A stretch of DNA of 64,000 bases from Eurosta solidaginis (GCF_040869045.1 NC_090319.1:47030779-47094778), one strand, 5' to 3'; counted from the first letter of the stretch, positions 30,519 through 42,503 are shown. Numbers and translations: made by a program. Notes: generated by a model from the sequence alone, not told the origin.

Positions 30519-33220
30519 ATACTCAGTTGAGCAGAGCTCACAGAGTATATTAAGTTTGATTGGATAACGGTTGGTTGTACATATATAAAGGAATCGAGAT
30601 AGATATAGACTTCCATATATCAAAATAATCAGGATCGAAAAAAAATTTGATTGAGCCATGTCCGTCCGTCCGTCCGTCCGTCCGTCCGTCCGTTAACACG
30701 ATAACTTGAGTAAATTTTGAGGTATCTTGATGAAATTTGGTATGTAGGTTCCTGAGCTATTTAAAATGAACGATATTGGACTATAACCACGCCCACTTTT
30801 TCGATATCGAAAATTTCGAAAAACCGAAAAAGTGCGATAACTCATTACAAAAGACAGATAAAGCGACGAAACTTGGTAGATGGGTTGACGTTGTGACGCA
30901 GAATAGAAAATTAGTAAGATTTTGGACAATGGGCGTGGCACCGCCCACTTTTACAAGAAGGTAATTTAAAAGTTTTGCAAGCTGTAATTTGGCAGTCGTT
31001 GAAGATATCATGATGAAATTTGGCAGGAACGTTACTACTATTACTCTATATGTGCTAAATAAAAATTTGCAAAATTGGATGAAGAACACGCCCACTTTTT
31101 AAAAAAAAAAATTTTAAAATTCAAATTTTAACAAAAAATTTAATATCTTTACTGTATATAAGTAAATTAAGTCAAAATTCAACTCCAGTAATGATATGAT
31201 GCAACAAAATACAAAAATAAAAGAAAATTTCAAAATGGGCGTGGCTCCGCCCATTTTCATTTAGTTTGTCTAGAATACTTTTATTGCCATAAGTCGAACA
31301 AAAATTTACCAATCCTTCTCAAATTTGGTAGGAGCATAGACTCTACGACGGTAACTGTTCTCTGTGAAAATGGGCGAAATCGGTGGATGCCACGCCCAGT
31401 TTTTATACACAGTCCACCGTCTGTCCTTCCGCTCGGCCATTAACACAATAACTTGAGCAAAATCCGATATATCTTTACTAAACTTAGCCCACGTACTTAC
31501 CTGAGCTCACTTTTTCTTGGTATAAAAAATGGCCGAAATCTGACCATAACCACGCCCACTTTATCGATATCGAAAATTACGAAAAATGAAAAAAATGCCA
31601 TAATTCTATACCAAATAAGAAAAAAGTGATGAAACATGGTAACTGGATTGGTTTATTGACGCAAAATATAACTTTGGAAAGAACTTTGTAAAATGGGTGT
31701 GACACCTACCATATTAAGTAGAAGAAAATGAAAAAGTTCTACAAGACGAAATCAACAGCCCTTGGAATCTTGGCAGGAATACTGTTAGTGGTATTGCATA
31801 TATAATTAATTAGCAGTACCCGACAGATGATTTTCTGGATCACCTGGTCCACATTTTGGTCGATATCGCGAGAACGCCTTCACATATATATCTAAGGGCC
31901 ACTCGCTTTTAAAACCCTCATTAATACCTTTAATTTGATATCCATATCGTACAAAAACATACCAGAGTCACCCCTGGCCCACCCTAATAGCGATATCTCG
32001 AAAAGGCGTCCACCTATAGACCTAATGCCCCCTCCCTCTTAAAATGCTCAGTAACGCCTTTCGTTTGATACCCATATCGTACAAACATTCTAGAGTCACC
32101 CCTGGCCCACCCTAATGGCGATATCTCGAAAAGGCGTCCACCTATAGACCTAATGCCCACTCCCTCTTAAAATGCTCAGTAACAGCTTTCGTTTGATACC
32201 CATATCGTACAAACATTCTAGAGTCACACCTGGCCCACCCTAATGGCGATATTTCAAAAAGGCGTCCACCTATAGAACTAAGGATTACTCCCTTTTAAAA
32301 TACTCATTACCACCTTTCATTTGATACCCATATCGTACAAACACATTCTAGAGTCACCCTGGCCCACCCTAATGGCGATATCTCGAAAAGGCGTCCACCT
32401 ATAGACCTAATGCCCCCTCCCTCTTAAAATGCTCAGTAACACCTTTCGTTTGATACCCATATCGTACAAACATTCTAGAGTCACCCCTGGCCCACCCTAA
32501 TGGCGATATCTCGAAAAGGCGTCCACCTATAGACCTCATGCCCACTCCCTCTTAAAATGCTCAGTAACACCTTTCGTTTGATACCTATACCGTACAAACA
32601 TTCTAGAGTCACCCCTGGCCCACCCTAATGGCGATATCCCGAAAAGGCGTCCACCTATAGACCTAATGCCCACTCCCTCTTAAAATGCTCAGTAACACCT
32701 TTCATTTGATTCCCATATCGTACAAACACATTCTAGAGACACCCCTGGTCCACCTTTATGGCGATATCTCGAAACGGCGTCCGCCTATGGAACTAAGGAT
32801 CACTCCTTTTCAAAATACTCATTAACAGCTTTCATTTGATACCCATATCGTACAAACACATTATAGAATCACCCCTGGTCCACCTTAATGGGGACATCTC
32901 GAAAAGGCGTCCACCGATAGACCTAAGGCCCACTCCCTCTTAAAATGCTCAGTAACACCTTTCATTTGATACCCATATCGTACAAACAAATTCTAGAGTC
33001 AGCCCTGGTCTACCTTTATGGCGATATCCCTAAATGGCGTTCATCCATAGAACTATGGCCTACTCTCTCTTAAAATACTCTTTAATACCTTTCATTTGAT
33101 ACACATGTTATACAACCACATCCCAGGGTTACCCCAGATTGATTTTCCTTATTTTGTCTCCATAGCTCTCAACTGAGTATGTTATGTTCGGTTACACCCG
33201 AACTTAGCCTTCCTTACTTG
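30519..33220 (+). mobile_element. family A element (DINE-1-related), copy A3, best complete copy
   Basis: 5' end ATACTCAGTTGAG (30519-30531) after five Ts; its exact complement CTCAACTGAGTAT is at 33168-33180. The hairpin GTTCGG-TTACAC-CCGAAC is at 33186-33203 and the end CCTTACTTG at 33220 is followed by TT. Order inside: a leader with 'gatagatatagacttccata' and a (CCGT)n run (30659-30692), seven modules about 150 bp apart carrying 'ccacgccc' or 'gggcgtgg', then a satellite array. No open reading frame of significance. The plan matches Helentron-derived DINE-1/HINE elements. Confidence 0.88.
31850..33110 (+). repeat. satellite array of about 10 units in copy A3
   Basis: Units of about 118-137 bp with 'gcgatatctcgaaaaggcg' and 'gatacccatatcgtacaaa'. 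The first anchor recurs near 31990, 32113, 32238, 32368, 32505, 32628, 32760, 32888 and 33018. Middle units are the most alike, as expected from unequal exchange. Confidence 0.88.
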
Positions 33221-33611
33221 TTATTTTTTGTTTTGTTTTTATTTTCCTTTTTTTTTTTGAATATTTTTGTTCTCGCCTAAATATATGCTTCAGTTTTAGA
33301 AATTAACTTTTGCAGCTGTCATACCTACGTGTTATTGCCTTTATTACTATTTTACTTTTATAATTTTTTTGCATAGACAAAATTAATATGCACTTGTTTA
33401 AATCCATCATTCAATTTTTTATAATTTTTCCTCCAATGACAGACATGTAGTCTGTATAAAAGTTGTAGGAGTATAAAAAGTTATAATTATAACTCTCATT
33501 ACTTAGCCATTATGCCTTTTTGATAGACACTTTAGATCTACATAAATAACGTGTATAATTTTGAGCCAATCCTCGTTTCCACACACGCTTTATGATAGCT
33601 GTGTTCTTTTT
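33221..33611. other. spacer between two family A copies
   Basis: AT-rich DNA with T runs; nothing recognised. Confidence 0.4.
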
Positions 33612-35155
33612 ATACTCAGCTGAGCAGAGCCCACAGAGTATATTAACTTTGTTCGCATAACGGTAATCCGTAACGGCATAAACTAATCGAGATAGATATA
33701 GACTTCCATATATCAAAATTATCTGGGTGAAAAAAGAAATTCATTTAGCCATGTCCGTCCGTCGGTCCGTCCGTCTGTCCGTCAGTCTGTAAACACGATA
33801 ACTTGAGTAAGTTTTGAGGTATCTTGATGAAATTTGGTATGTAGGTTCCTGGGCACTCATCTCAGATCGCTATTTAAAATGAACGAAATCGGACTACAAC
33901 CACGCCCACTTTTTCGATATCGAAAATTTCAAAAAACCGAAAAAGTGCGATAATTCATCACCAAAGACGGATAAAGGGATGAAACTTGGTAGGTGCGTTG
34001 ACCTTATGACGCAAAATAGAAAATTAGAAAAATTTGGACAATGGGCGTGGCACCGCCCACTTTTAAAAGAAGGTAATTAAAAGTTGTGCAAGCTGTAATT
34101 TGGCAGTCGTTGAAGATATCAAGATGAAATTTGGTAGGAACGTTACTCCAATTACTATATGTGTGCTAAATAAAAATGAGCGAAATCGGATAAGGATCAC
34201 CCTCTTAAAAAAAAAAAAAATTTTTTTTAAAGGCAAATTTTAACAAAAAATTTAATATCTTTACAGTATAAAAGTAAATTATGTCAACATTCGACCCCAG
34301 CAATGATATGGTGCAACAAAATACAAAGATAAAAGAAAGTTTCAAAATGGGCGTAAGTCCGCCCTTTTCATTTAATTAGTCTAGAATAGTTTTAATGCCA
34401 TAAGTAGAACAAAAATTTACCAATCCTTGTGAAATTTGGTAGGGACATAGATTCTATGACGATAACTGTTTTCTGTGAAAATGGGTGAAATCAGTTTTAA
34501 GCCACGCCCAGTTTTTATACACAGTCGACCGTCTGTCCTTCCGCTCGGCCATTAACACGATAACTTGCGCAAAAACAATATATCTTAACTAAACTTAGTT
34601 CACGTACTTATTTGAATTCGCTTTATCTTGGTGTAAAATATTGCCGAAATCCGACTTTGACCACGCCCACTTTTCAGATATCGAAAATTACGAAAAATGA
34701 AAAAATGCCATAATTCTGTACCAAATATGAAAAAATAGATGAAACATATATAAATAAATTAGCGATACCCGACAGAAGATGTTCTGGGTCACCCTGGTCC
34801 ACATTTTGGTCGATATCTCGGAAACGCCTTCACATATACAACTAAGGGCTACTCCCTTTTAAAATCCTCATTAATACTTTTAATTTGATACCCATATCAT
34901 ACAAACGCATTCTAGAGTCACCCCTGGTCCACCCTTATTGCGATATCTCGAAAAGGCGTCCACCTATAGACCTAAGGCCCATTACATTTTAAATAATCAT
35001 TAACACCTTTCATTTGATACACATATCATACAAACACATTCCAGGGTTACCCTAGGTTCATTTTGCTAAATGTTGATTTTCACTTATTTTGTCTCCAAAT
35101 TTCACAGCTGAGTATGTAATGTTCGGTTACACCCGAACTTAGCCTTCCTTACTTG
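33612..35155 (+). mobile_element. family A element, copy A4, with a short array
   Basis: Starts ATACTCAGCTGAGCAGAGC and ends 'ttcggttacacccgaactta' plus CCTTACTTG at 35155. All body modules are present but only about two satellite units remain (34790-35040). It lies 391 bp from A3 in the same orientation. Confidence 0.87.
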
Positions 35156-35554
35156 TTTGACTTGAAGATTTCATTCTAATGAGATTATATAATAGAATTT
35201 CGTTGAAATGCGTGAAGCCTTTTCAGCTTATAAAAGTCCTGCAATACCAATATTCACTTCGTGTATCGTCCTACAAGTTTCAGGAACTCGTTAATGTCGG
35301 AACAAAAAAAAAATGTTACCTAATGTATCGGTGCAAAACTAATAAGATAAATAAATAAGAGGTTCAATAATGCAGAACAATAGTAGCACTTCAAAATAGA
35401 CGCATTTCATGTTTCGCTTGAAGGAGCATTCCACGATAAGTACGAAACAAATCGTATACCTATTTTTAGTTTTCGATCTTCATTAAAGACAAACTAAAAC
35501 TTTCACAGACAAACTATTCAGTGAATTGATATTATGTGATATATCTTCATGTGC
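35156..35554. other. no recognisable feature
   Basis: AT-rich; nothing recognised. Confidence 0.4.
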
Positions 35555-36260
35555 ATATCTCGTCTGTTCATGTGTTTGTGACTAAACTTCTCCTAAACAG
35601 CTGGAACAATTTAGATGCAATTTTGTGTGTGTTTTTAAAAGGATTTGATTGAAACAGCACTATTCTCGCTCCCCGAGTCCGACGCATCGCTTAATGCATA
35701 TTTGTCGTCCTTGACCTGCGACTAAGTCCTCCTCTTATCATCGTTGAAGATGCTTAAGATTAACAATTTGTTCCGTTTTGTTTTTCATATCTCCAGGAGT
35801 TGAACAAAGAGCCAACATTTTCTAAGAAATAGTTATTTATGGTGCAATTTTCTTGATATTTGGTACAGAACCTCTTCGACCAAGTAGATACTTTAAAAGC
35901 TTTTATTTCAGAAAAGTGGACCAAGGATCGAAATATTCCAGAAACTTATGTATGTGAGATTTTCTTAAATTTGGTATAGAAGTTCCTCTTTGACCAAATT
36001 GATATTTGAGAAAGCATTCCTTCCAGGAGTAGTGCCAGAGGCCGACCTATTCAAAAAATCTAATTTGAGGTGCGATGTGCATGAGATTTGAGAGGTGTTT
36101 TTTACGAGAAGTGATCCAGTGGCCGACCTGTTCAAAAAAATGCCTACTTATGGAGCGAATTGCTTGAAATTTAGTACAGGGATTCCTCTTCAACAAGCTT
36201 GGTATTAGGAGTCCTTGCTTTCTGAAAAGTAGACAAGGATGGTGCGCTTTGTTTGATATG
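35555..36260 (+). repeat. family E: imperfect tandem repeat of about 95-120 bp
   Basis: Units carry 'aatttggtatagaa' or close variants and 'gccgacctattcaaaaaatc'; about four units. An opposite-strand copy lies at 44890-45390, which also shares the leading block ending 'ctcctaaacagctggaacaa'. Confidence 0.65.
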
Positions 36261-36774
36261 TGTTAATTAGGTAGCCTTTAAAATAGGTAGATCTTATGTA
36301 TGCAAACGAATGCAAAGCCCCAAATCTCAAGTAAAGTAGAACCAATTTTAAAAATCATAGTTGCGTTAGTTTCATAAAGCCGTTTTAGTTCAATATATGG
36401 AGCCATTTCTGAGATAGGGACTAAAGTGTTGAGCAGGGTGATCCTAGGAAGTGTGTTTACAACCTTCACTAATTTTGAATAAGGAGTGATTGTGAATAAG
36501 AGCGAGAAAAGCCATTAGCTGAGAAAATTAAAACGGAAAATAAGAGATATAACAGGGGAATGGAGACGGATAGAAAATGTTGTTATAGTTAGCTAGAGAA
36601 AGAAAGGGGACAAAGAAAAATTACGGGAGGTTGAGTGAGAGGAAACACATGGAATAGAAGGGAGAACAGCGGCAAGATACGGAGGAGAGAAGGGGATCAA
36701 ACATAGGGAGGGCGAGGGATATGCAAGAAGATACAATTATTTTTATTCAGAAGCTACGGTATGACAGATGCCTG
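36261..36774. other. no recognisable gene
   Basis: Includes a purine-rich tract (36485-36720). The 63-codon minus frame at 36278-36469 shows no domain. Confidence 0.35.
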
Positions 36775-37694
36775 GGTTAATATATAAAAAACACGTGTCA
36801 CAACATTTTGGCCGCGATGGACTCCTAAACTGCTGAACCGATTTTGATTTTGTTTTGAACCACGTGTGTAGTTTGATCTAACTTGAGAGATAGCATAGGT
36901 CATATCTCAGTTTATAGTCGCAATATTATTTTATTACAATTTTTTCTATTTGTTTATACGTAATAATAAAATGTTACGTATACGCAGTGGCACTCATATT
37001 TTCAAGGGGTGCGAATATACTTCCGGGTAATTGCTTGGTGTTTAATTAAACAACCTGCTTATCAATAAAAAAATATTATAGCGAATGATATCAAGGAGGT
37101 ACTATGACATTTTTTTTAATTCAGGAGAGTCTTTACCCTGCAAAAATCGTTGGATCATGTGGTCCACTGGAGTACTTACCATTAAACTCCACTATAATGC
37201 AGCAATGGACCAACTCATGTTTCTACACGAACATATTTTAAGCCGATTAAGAAAAAAAAAAAAATAAATGTAAGGCGCGATAACCTCCGAAGAGATCTAA
37301 GGCCGAGCTTCTCTTCCAATTTGCGTCGTGCTCCTCTTGATTTTCCCTACAAATTGGCCGGACGGGACCTACATGCTTTATGCCGACTCCGAACGGCATC
37401 TGCAAGGCAGATGAGTTTTCACTGAGAGCTTTTCATGGCAGAAATACACCCGGAGCGCTTGCCAAACACTGCCGAGGGGCGACCCCGCTTAGAAAAATTT
37501 TCTTCTAATTTAAAAACCTTATTTCTAAAATGTTGATGTTGCTTTGCCCTGGGTGCGAACCCAGGGCATACGGTGTGGTAGGCGGAGCACGCTACCATCA
37601 CACCACGGTGGCCGCCGATTAAGAGTTAGATGGAAAAAGCTTATTTAAATGTATGCCAAATTTAGGGCAGGACAACGTCTGCCGGGTCTTCTAG
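36775..37694 (+). mobile_element. Helitron copy H3, interrupted by a SINE
   Basis: 5' block 'atatataaaaaacacgtgtc' and 'cgatggactcctaaactgct' as in H1; the initial TC is mutated. The 3' end has hairpin 'ggcaggacaacgtctgcc' (37666-37683), 7 nt, then CTAG (37691-37694) followed by T. A SINE splits it at 37253-37613. Confidence 0.8.
37253..37613 (-). mobile_element. tRNA-derived SINE with target duplication
   Basis: On the minus strand it begins GGCCACCGTGGTGTGATGG. It has an A-box-like TGGTGTGATGG (37595-37605) and a B-box-like GGTTCGCACCC (37551-37561), consistent with an internal RNA polymerase III promoter. A body of about 280 bp ends in 'tacatttatttt' and a poly-T/A tail. It is flanked by 11-bp copies GCCGATTAAGA at 37242-37252 and 37614-37624. 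It is inserted in Helitron H3. Confidence 0.88.
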
Positions 37695-38307
37695 TTTTAT
37701 ATAAATTCATTTTGGTTTATAAAAAAAGATACTGAAATTAGCCGGTCAGGTGATGCACGTAATTCATATTTGGTATAGAGATTTCATAAAAGGGGATATT
37801 GAGGTCAATGTTAGTAAGAAGTAGTGTGGGAGCAGGAATTCGAGTGAAAGTGGAATTAGGGGTGGGTGTGAGAGTGGGAGTGAGAGTGAGATTGGTAGTT
37901 GGATTGGAACTTGGTTCGGGAACAGGCGGAAGTTAAATGGAATAATAAATGGACAAAAATAAGAAAAAAATGGAAGGTAAAGTTCAAGAGAATAGGAAAA
38001 AAGGGAAAAGGTAAGCGAGACTCACTTTTTAAATGTAGGCAAATAAAATATGCCTATATAGAAAACTTGATTTAGTGGTTATCGTATGTGTTTTATTATA
38101 GATATTTACTAATATTTTCTTATATTACATACTCCAGGTACAGGCTGATACTATTTCCAGAAATGCACATACTTAACTTTTTCAGCTGTTTAATGGGAAG
38201 GGCTTAAAAATTACTTCTTTGGAAACTAGGGTTTGTACTTGGTTGATTTTTTAATTTTTTTTATATATTATTATATTTTTTCATAAAATTTATTATTTTG
38301 GTTTGTT
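37695..38307. other. purine minisatellite and AT-rich DNA
   Basis: 37820-37930 repeats gagtgggagtgagagt-like units, similar to 26470-26640. The rest is AT-rich and unrecognised. Confidence 0.45.
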
Positions 38308-38821
38308 TGTTCAATGGTGTGTTCAATTTATATTTATTATAAAGAATTCATGAGCTTAATACCGGATTTTAATAATTGAATATACAGTTATTATGTTTTT
38401 CTAAGAGAAACTGAAAAGAAAGAAAGAAACATTTACTGGCATATTGCGATGGTACCATTTCGAAAACCGCCAACGTAATCATCATCAGGCAATTTCGTAA
38501 TGTTATCAAAGGTTTCAACGGGATTCGAACCGCGAATCACACGGTGAAACTGCAGTTGCCTTAACCACTAGGCCATACTGCTGGTATTTGTTTTCATGCG
38601 TATTTCAGTTTTTCTCATTTCTACACTAACAACACAATTGAGATATTCTGACTCTATTAATTTGCCTGTTGTGTAGATTTGTTTTTGTGAAATTTCTTTT
38701 TCGGTGAGAGTGACAAGCTTTGTAAACTCGTGCTCAGTTTTACATATTTATTTATTTTTGTTTAATAGTGCGTTCAATTTATACTTATTATTAAGAATTC
38801 ATGAGCTTAACACCGGATGTG
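38308..38821. repeat. direct repeats flanking a tRNA-like segment
   Basis: 38308-38370 and 38760-38821 share 'gttcaatttatatttattat / gttcaatttatacttattat', then 'aagaattcatgagcttaa' and 'accggat'. The identity is roughly 85 percent by eye. The roughly 390 bp between them hold the tRNA-like boxes at 38521-38575. Confidence 0.7.
38510..38582 (-). tRNA. tRNA-like sequence, degenerate (pseudo-tRNA or SINE head)
   Basis: Minus strand has a perfect A box TGGCCTAGTGG (38575-38565) and a perfect B box GGTTCGAATCC (38531-38521). The D arm can form (GCC/GGC), but the T stem and anticodon stem pair poorly and no clear anticodon can be assigned. More likely a tRNA pseudogene or the head of another SINE family than a working tRNA. 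Confidence 0.5.
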
Positions 38822-39241
38822 AAGTAATTGAAATATATTGGCATTGAATTTGTTTAACTGTAAAATATAGATACTTAAAGCGTAGACTTTTATTGTGAAT
38901 GTAATTACTTTAATATATATTAAATATTTAATACTGTATGTTAATCAACAAAATCTATCTGTTTCGTGGATTTAACATGCAATTAAACTATTTGTATTAT
39001 GTCACGCCATTTATGTACCAATATAGATATAGAAAATTAAATTTCCATTATACAAATACTGCGTATGTTATTAAATTAAATTAACTTAATATATGCTAGT
39101 GCTTGTTCCAAAAATAATGCAAACACGTATGTGTGTGTATGTTATATATTCTCGGCATGAAAGCTTCCCAGCGGGAAAGGGGTGACTTCATTAGCTTGTT
39201 CTTATGGCCGAAAGCCAACATAGGATAAAATTAAAGAAAAA
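38822..39241. other. no recognisable feature
   Basis: Very AT-rich; nothing recognised. Confidence 0.4.
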
Positions 39242-41425
39242 CAAGTAAGGAAGGCTAAGTTCGGGTGTAAGCGAACATTACATACTCAGTTGAGAGCTAT
39301 GGAGACAAAATAAGGAAAATTACCATGTAGGAAAATGAACCTAGGGTAACCCTGGAATGTGGTTGTATGACATGTGTATCAAATGGAAGGTATTAAAGAG
39401 TATTTTAAGAGAGAGTAGGCCATAGTTCTATGGATGAATGCCATTTAGGGATATCGCCATAAAGGTGGACCAGGCCTGAATCTAGAGTTTGTTTGTACGA
39501 TACGGGTATCAAATGAAAGGTGTTACTGAGCATTTTAAGAGGGAGTGGCCCTTAGGTCTATCGGTGGACGCCTTTTCGAGATATCGCCATTAAGGTGGAC
39601 CAGGGGTGACTCTAGAATGTGTTTGTACGATATGGGAATCAAATGAAAGGTGTTACTGAGAATTTTAAAAGGGAGTAATCCTTAGTTCTATAGGTGCACG
39701 CCTTTTATAGATATCGCCATAAAGGTAGACCAAGGGTGACTCTAGAATGTTTGTACGATATAGGTATCAAACGAAAGGTGTTACTGAGCATTTTAAGAGG
39801 GAGTGGGCATTAGGTCTATAGGTGGACGCCTTTTCGAGATATCGCCATTAGGGTGGGCCAGGGGTGACTCTACAATGTGTTTGTACGATATGGGAATCAA
39901 ATGAAAGGTGTTACTGAGAATTTTAAAAGGGAGTAATCCTTAGTTCTATAGGTGGACGCCTTTTATAGATATCGCCATAAAGGTGGACCAAGGGTGACTC
40001 TAGAATGTTTGTACGATATGGGTATCAAACGAAAGGTGTTACTGAGCATTTTAAGAGAGAGTGGGCATTAGGTCTATAGGTGGACGCCTTTTCGAGATAT
40101 CGCCATTAGGGTGGGCCAGGGGTGACTCTAGAATTTGTTTGTACGATATGGATATCAAATTAAAGGTATTAATGATGGTTTTAAAAGCGAGTGGCCCTTA
40201 GATGTATATGTGAAGCCGTTTTCGCGATATCGACCAAAATGTGGACCAGGGTGATCCGGAAAATCATTTGTCGGGTACTGCTAATTTATTTATATATGCA
40301 ATACCACTAACAGTATTCCTGCCAAGATTCCAAGAGCTGTTGATTTCGCATTGTGGAACTTTTTCATTTCCTTCTACTTAATATGGTAGGTGTCACACCC
40401 ATTTTACACAGTTTTTTCTAAAGTTATATTTTGCGTCAATAAACCAATCCAATTACCATGTTTCATCCCTTTTTTCGTATTTGGTATAGAATTATGGCAT
40501 TTTTTTCATTTTTCGTAATTTTCGATATCGATAAAGTGGGCGTGGTTTTAGTCGGATTTCGGCCATTTTCACAGAAAACAGTTACCGTCATAGAATCTAT
40601 GCCCATACCAAATTTAAGAAGGATTTGTAAATTTTTGTTCGACTTATGGCATTAAAAGTATTCTAGGCGAACTAAATGAAAATGGGCGGAGCCACGCCCA
40701 TTTTGAAATTTTATTTTATTTTTGTATTTTGTTGCATCATACCATTACTGGAGTTGAATTTTGACTTAATTTACTTACATACAGTAAAGATAATAAATTT
40801 TTTGTTAAAATTTGACTTAAAAATTTTTTTTTTTTTTAAAGTGGGCGTGTTCTTCATCCGATTTTGCTAATTTTTATTTAGCGCATATATAGTAATAGTA
40901 GTAACGCTACTGCCAAATTTCATCATGATGTCTTCAACGACTGCCAAATTACAGGTTGCAAAACTTTTAAATTACCTTCATGTAAAAGTGGGCGGTGCCA
41001 CGCCCATTGTCCAAGATCTTACTAATTTTATATTCTGCGCCATAACGTCAACCCATCTACATAGCTTCATCGCTTTACCCGCCTTTGGCAATGAATTATG
41101 GCATTTTTTCGGTTTTTCGAAATTTTCGATATCGAAAAAGTGGGCGTGGTTATAGTCCGATATCGTTCATTTTAAATAGCGATCTGAGATGAGTGCCCAG
41201 AAATCTACATACCAAATTTCATCAAGATTCCTCAAAATTTACTCAAGTTATCGTGTTAAGGGACAGACGGACGGACGGACGGACATGGCTCAATCAAATT
41301 TTTTTTCGATACTGATGATTTTGATATATGGAAGTCTATATCTATCTCGATTCCTTTATACCTGTACAACCAACCGTTATCCAATCAAAGTTAATATAAT
41401 CTGTGAGCTCTGCTCAACTGAGTAT
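39242..41425 (-). mobile_element. family A element, copy A5
   Basis: Minus orientation: start ATACTCAGTTGAG at 41425, end CCTTACTTG at 39242 with A/T flanks. The hairpin is slightly worn (gttcgcttacacccgaac). Body modules cover 40280-41400 and a seven-unit array 39355-40260. Confidence 0.87.
39355..40260 (-). repeat. satellite array of about seven units in copy A5
   Basis: Anchor 'gatatcgcc' near 39458, 39580, 39706, 39838, 39970, 40096 and 40230 (last variant). Two units repeat together at about 258 bp. Confidence 0.87.
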
Positions 41426-41880
41426 AACAAAAGAATCTAACTTTGCGAATCCGAAGGGACCTGTGTACAATTTTGACTCGAATATGATTGAAATTTTAAT
41501 AATTTTTCGTAAACTATATACTTACTTGAAACGTAAATCAAATTTGAGTCAAAATAACCTTCCTTCGCTTGAACTCAAAGACCCGGCCCAACTAGCGTAC
41601 GGGCGCCATTTTAATGCTTATTCATTTGAAATCAACTGCTGCTGTTGTAGTATGGCTAATAGTGTTCCGTTCCAATCAATGACAATGAACCTGCTGATAT
41701 CTTCTACAAAGCATTAACTACTTCCTTCAGTTTCAGCAGTATATAACTGTCCGTAGTTTTAAACCTAGTGTGAGCTAGTAATATGCATTCAAGCAGGTAG
41801 TACGTGGCTGTTCTTTTGCCGTATTCCTCGCTGCAGCTCCTTCAAATGCTGTTGAAAGCCATCCCCTTCGGTCAGTTTTT
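41426..41880. other. no recognisable gene
   Basis: A 104-codon + frame (41403-41717) begins inside A5 and has no domain. Nothing else recognised. Confidence 0.35.
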
Positions 41881-42080
41881 GTCGTTGTTGTAAAGACACT
41901 CGACGAAGGTCTTGGGAAGTGTTATCGATGTTGAAGGTCCTTTGCTGGGTACGGATCCGGTACGTTCCGGTGACAAGTATGATTGAGGTGCAGAGACCAT
42001 CTCGAGAATGATTTAATGTAACTACATTGAACTTTCTATGCCATCCCGCCCCACACCCTACAGCCCGTGTCCCGTGATTG
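41881..42080 (-). mobile_element. (CAA)n-tailed SINE-like retroelement, 3' partial copy
   Basis: 'gtcgttgttgtaaagacact', 'gtgttatcgatgttgaaggt' and 'acggatccggtacgttccgg' match the tail half of the family; the 5' half is missing. Confidence 0.65.
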
Positions 42081-42399
42081 TGGCAGAGATCCTAAGTATA
42101 TCTTTCCTTTCCTTGTTTAGTAGGACCACTGTTCTCCTGCTATTGTAATTAGATCTGTTTGTCTGGCTATCTTGCAGCTATACGAGGGTACCAGTTGGTG
42201 GCCGCTAACTCCTTTGATCTGCCATGTATGTTTCTTTTGATTGATGTAAGTTAATAATGCATCACAAGCGCCGCCATAGAATCAAGCTTGGCCCCTAATT
42301 TTGCAATTTCGCTTGCCTTCTTATTGCTCTCAATATTCCTCGTGACCAGGTACCAAAACAGAAGTTATGAGGAGTAGCTACCACTTCATACTTTTACAT
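42081..42399. other. no recognisable feature
   Basis: May contain worn minus-strand RNase H retroelement coding ('cctcgtgaccaggtaccaaa' region), but no motif is firm. Confidence 0.3.
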
Positions 42400-42503
42400 T
42401 AGGGCGGGTCAAATTGTTTAGGGGGAAAAACCTTCAGGTGCACATCCAGTTTCTGAATCTATGGGTCATACTGAGTAATATTTTCCATGGGACCATAGGT
42501 CTG

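Noticed and set aside
33186..33220. Classical Helitron 3' end for family A
   Set aside because: A hairpin precedes the end, but the last bases are CTTG rather than CTRR. The Helentron/DINE plan fits better.
38510..38582. Functional tRNA gene
   Set aside because: A and B boxes are perfect, but T and anticodon stems do not pair well and no anticodon is clear.
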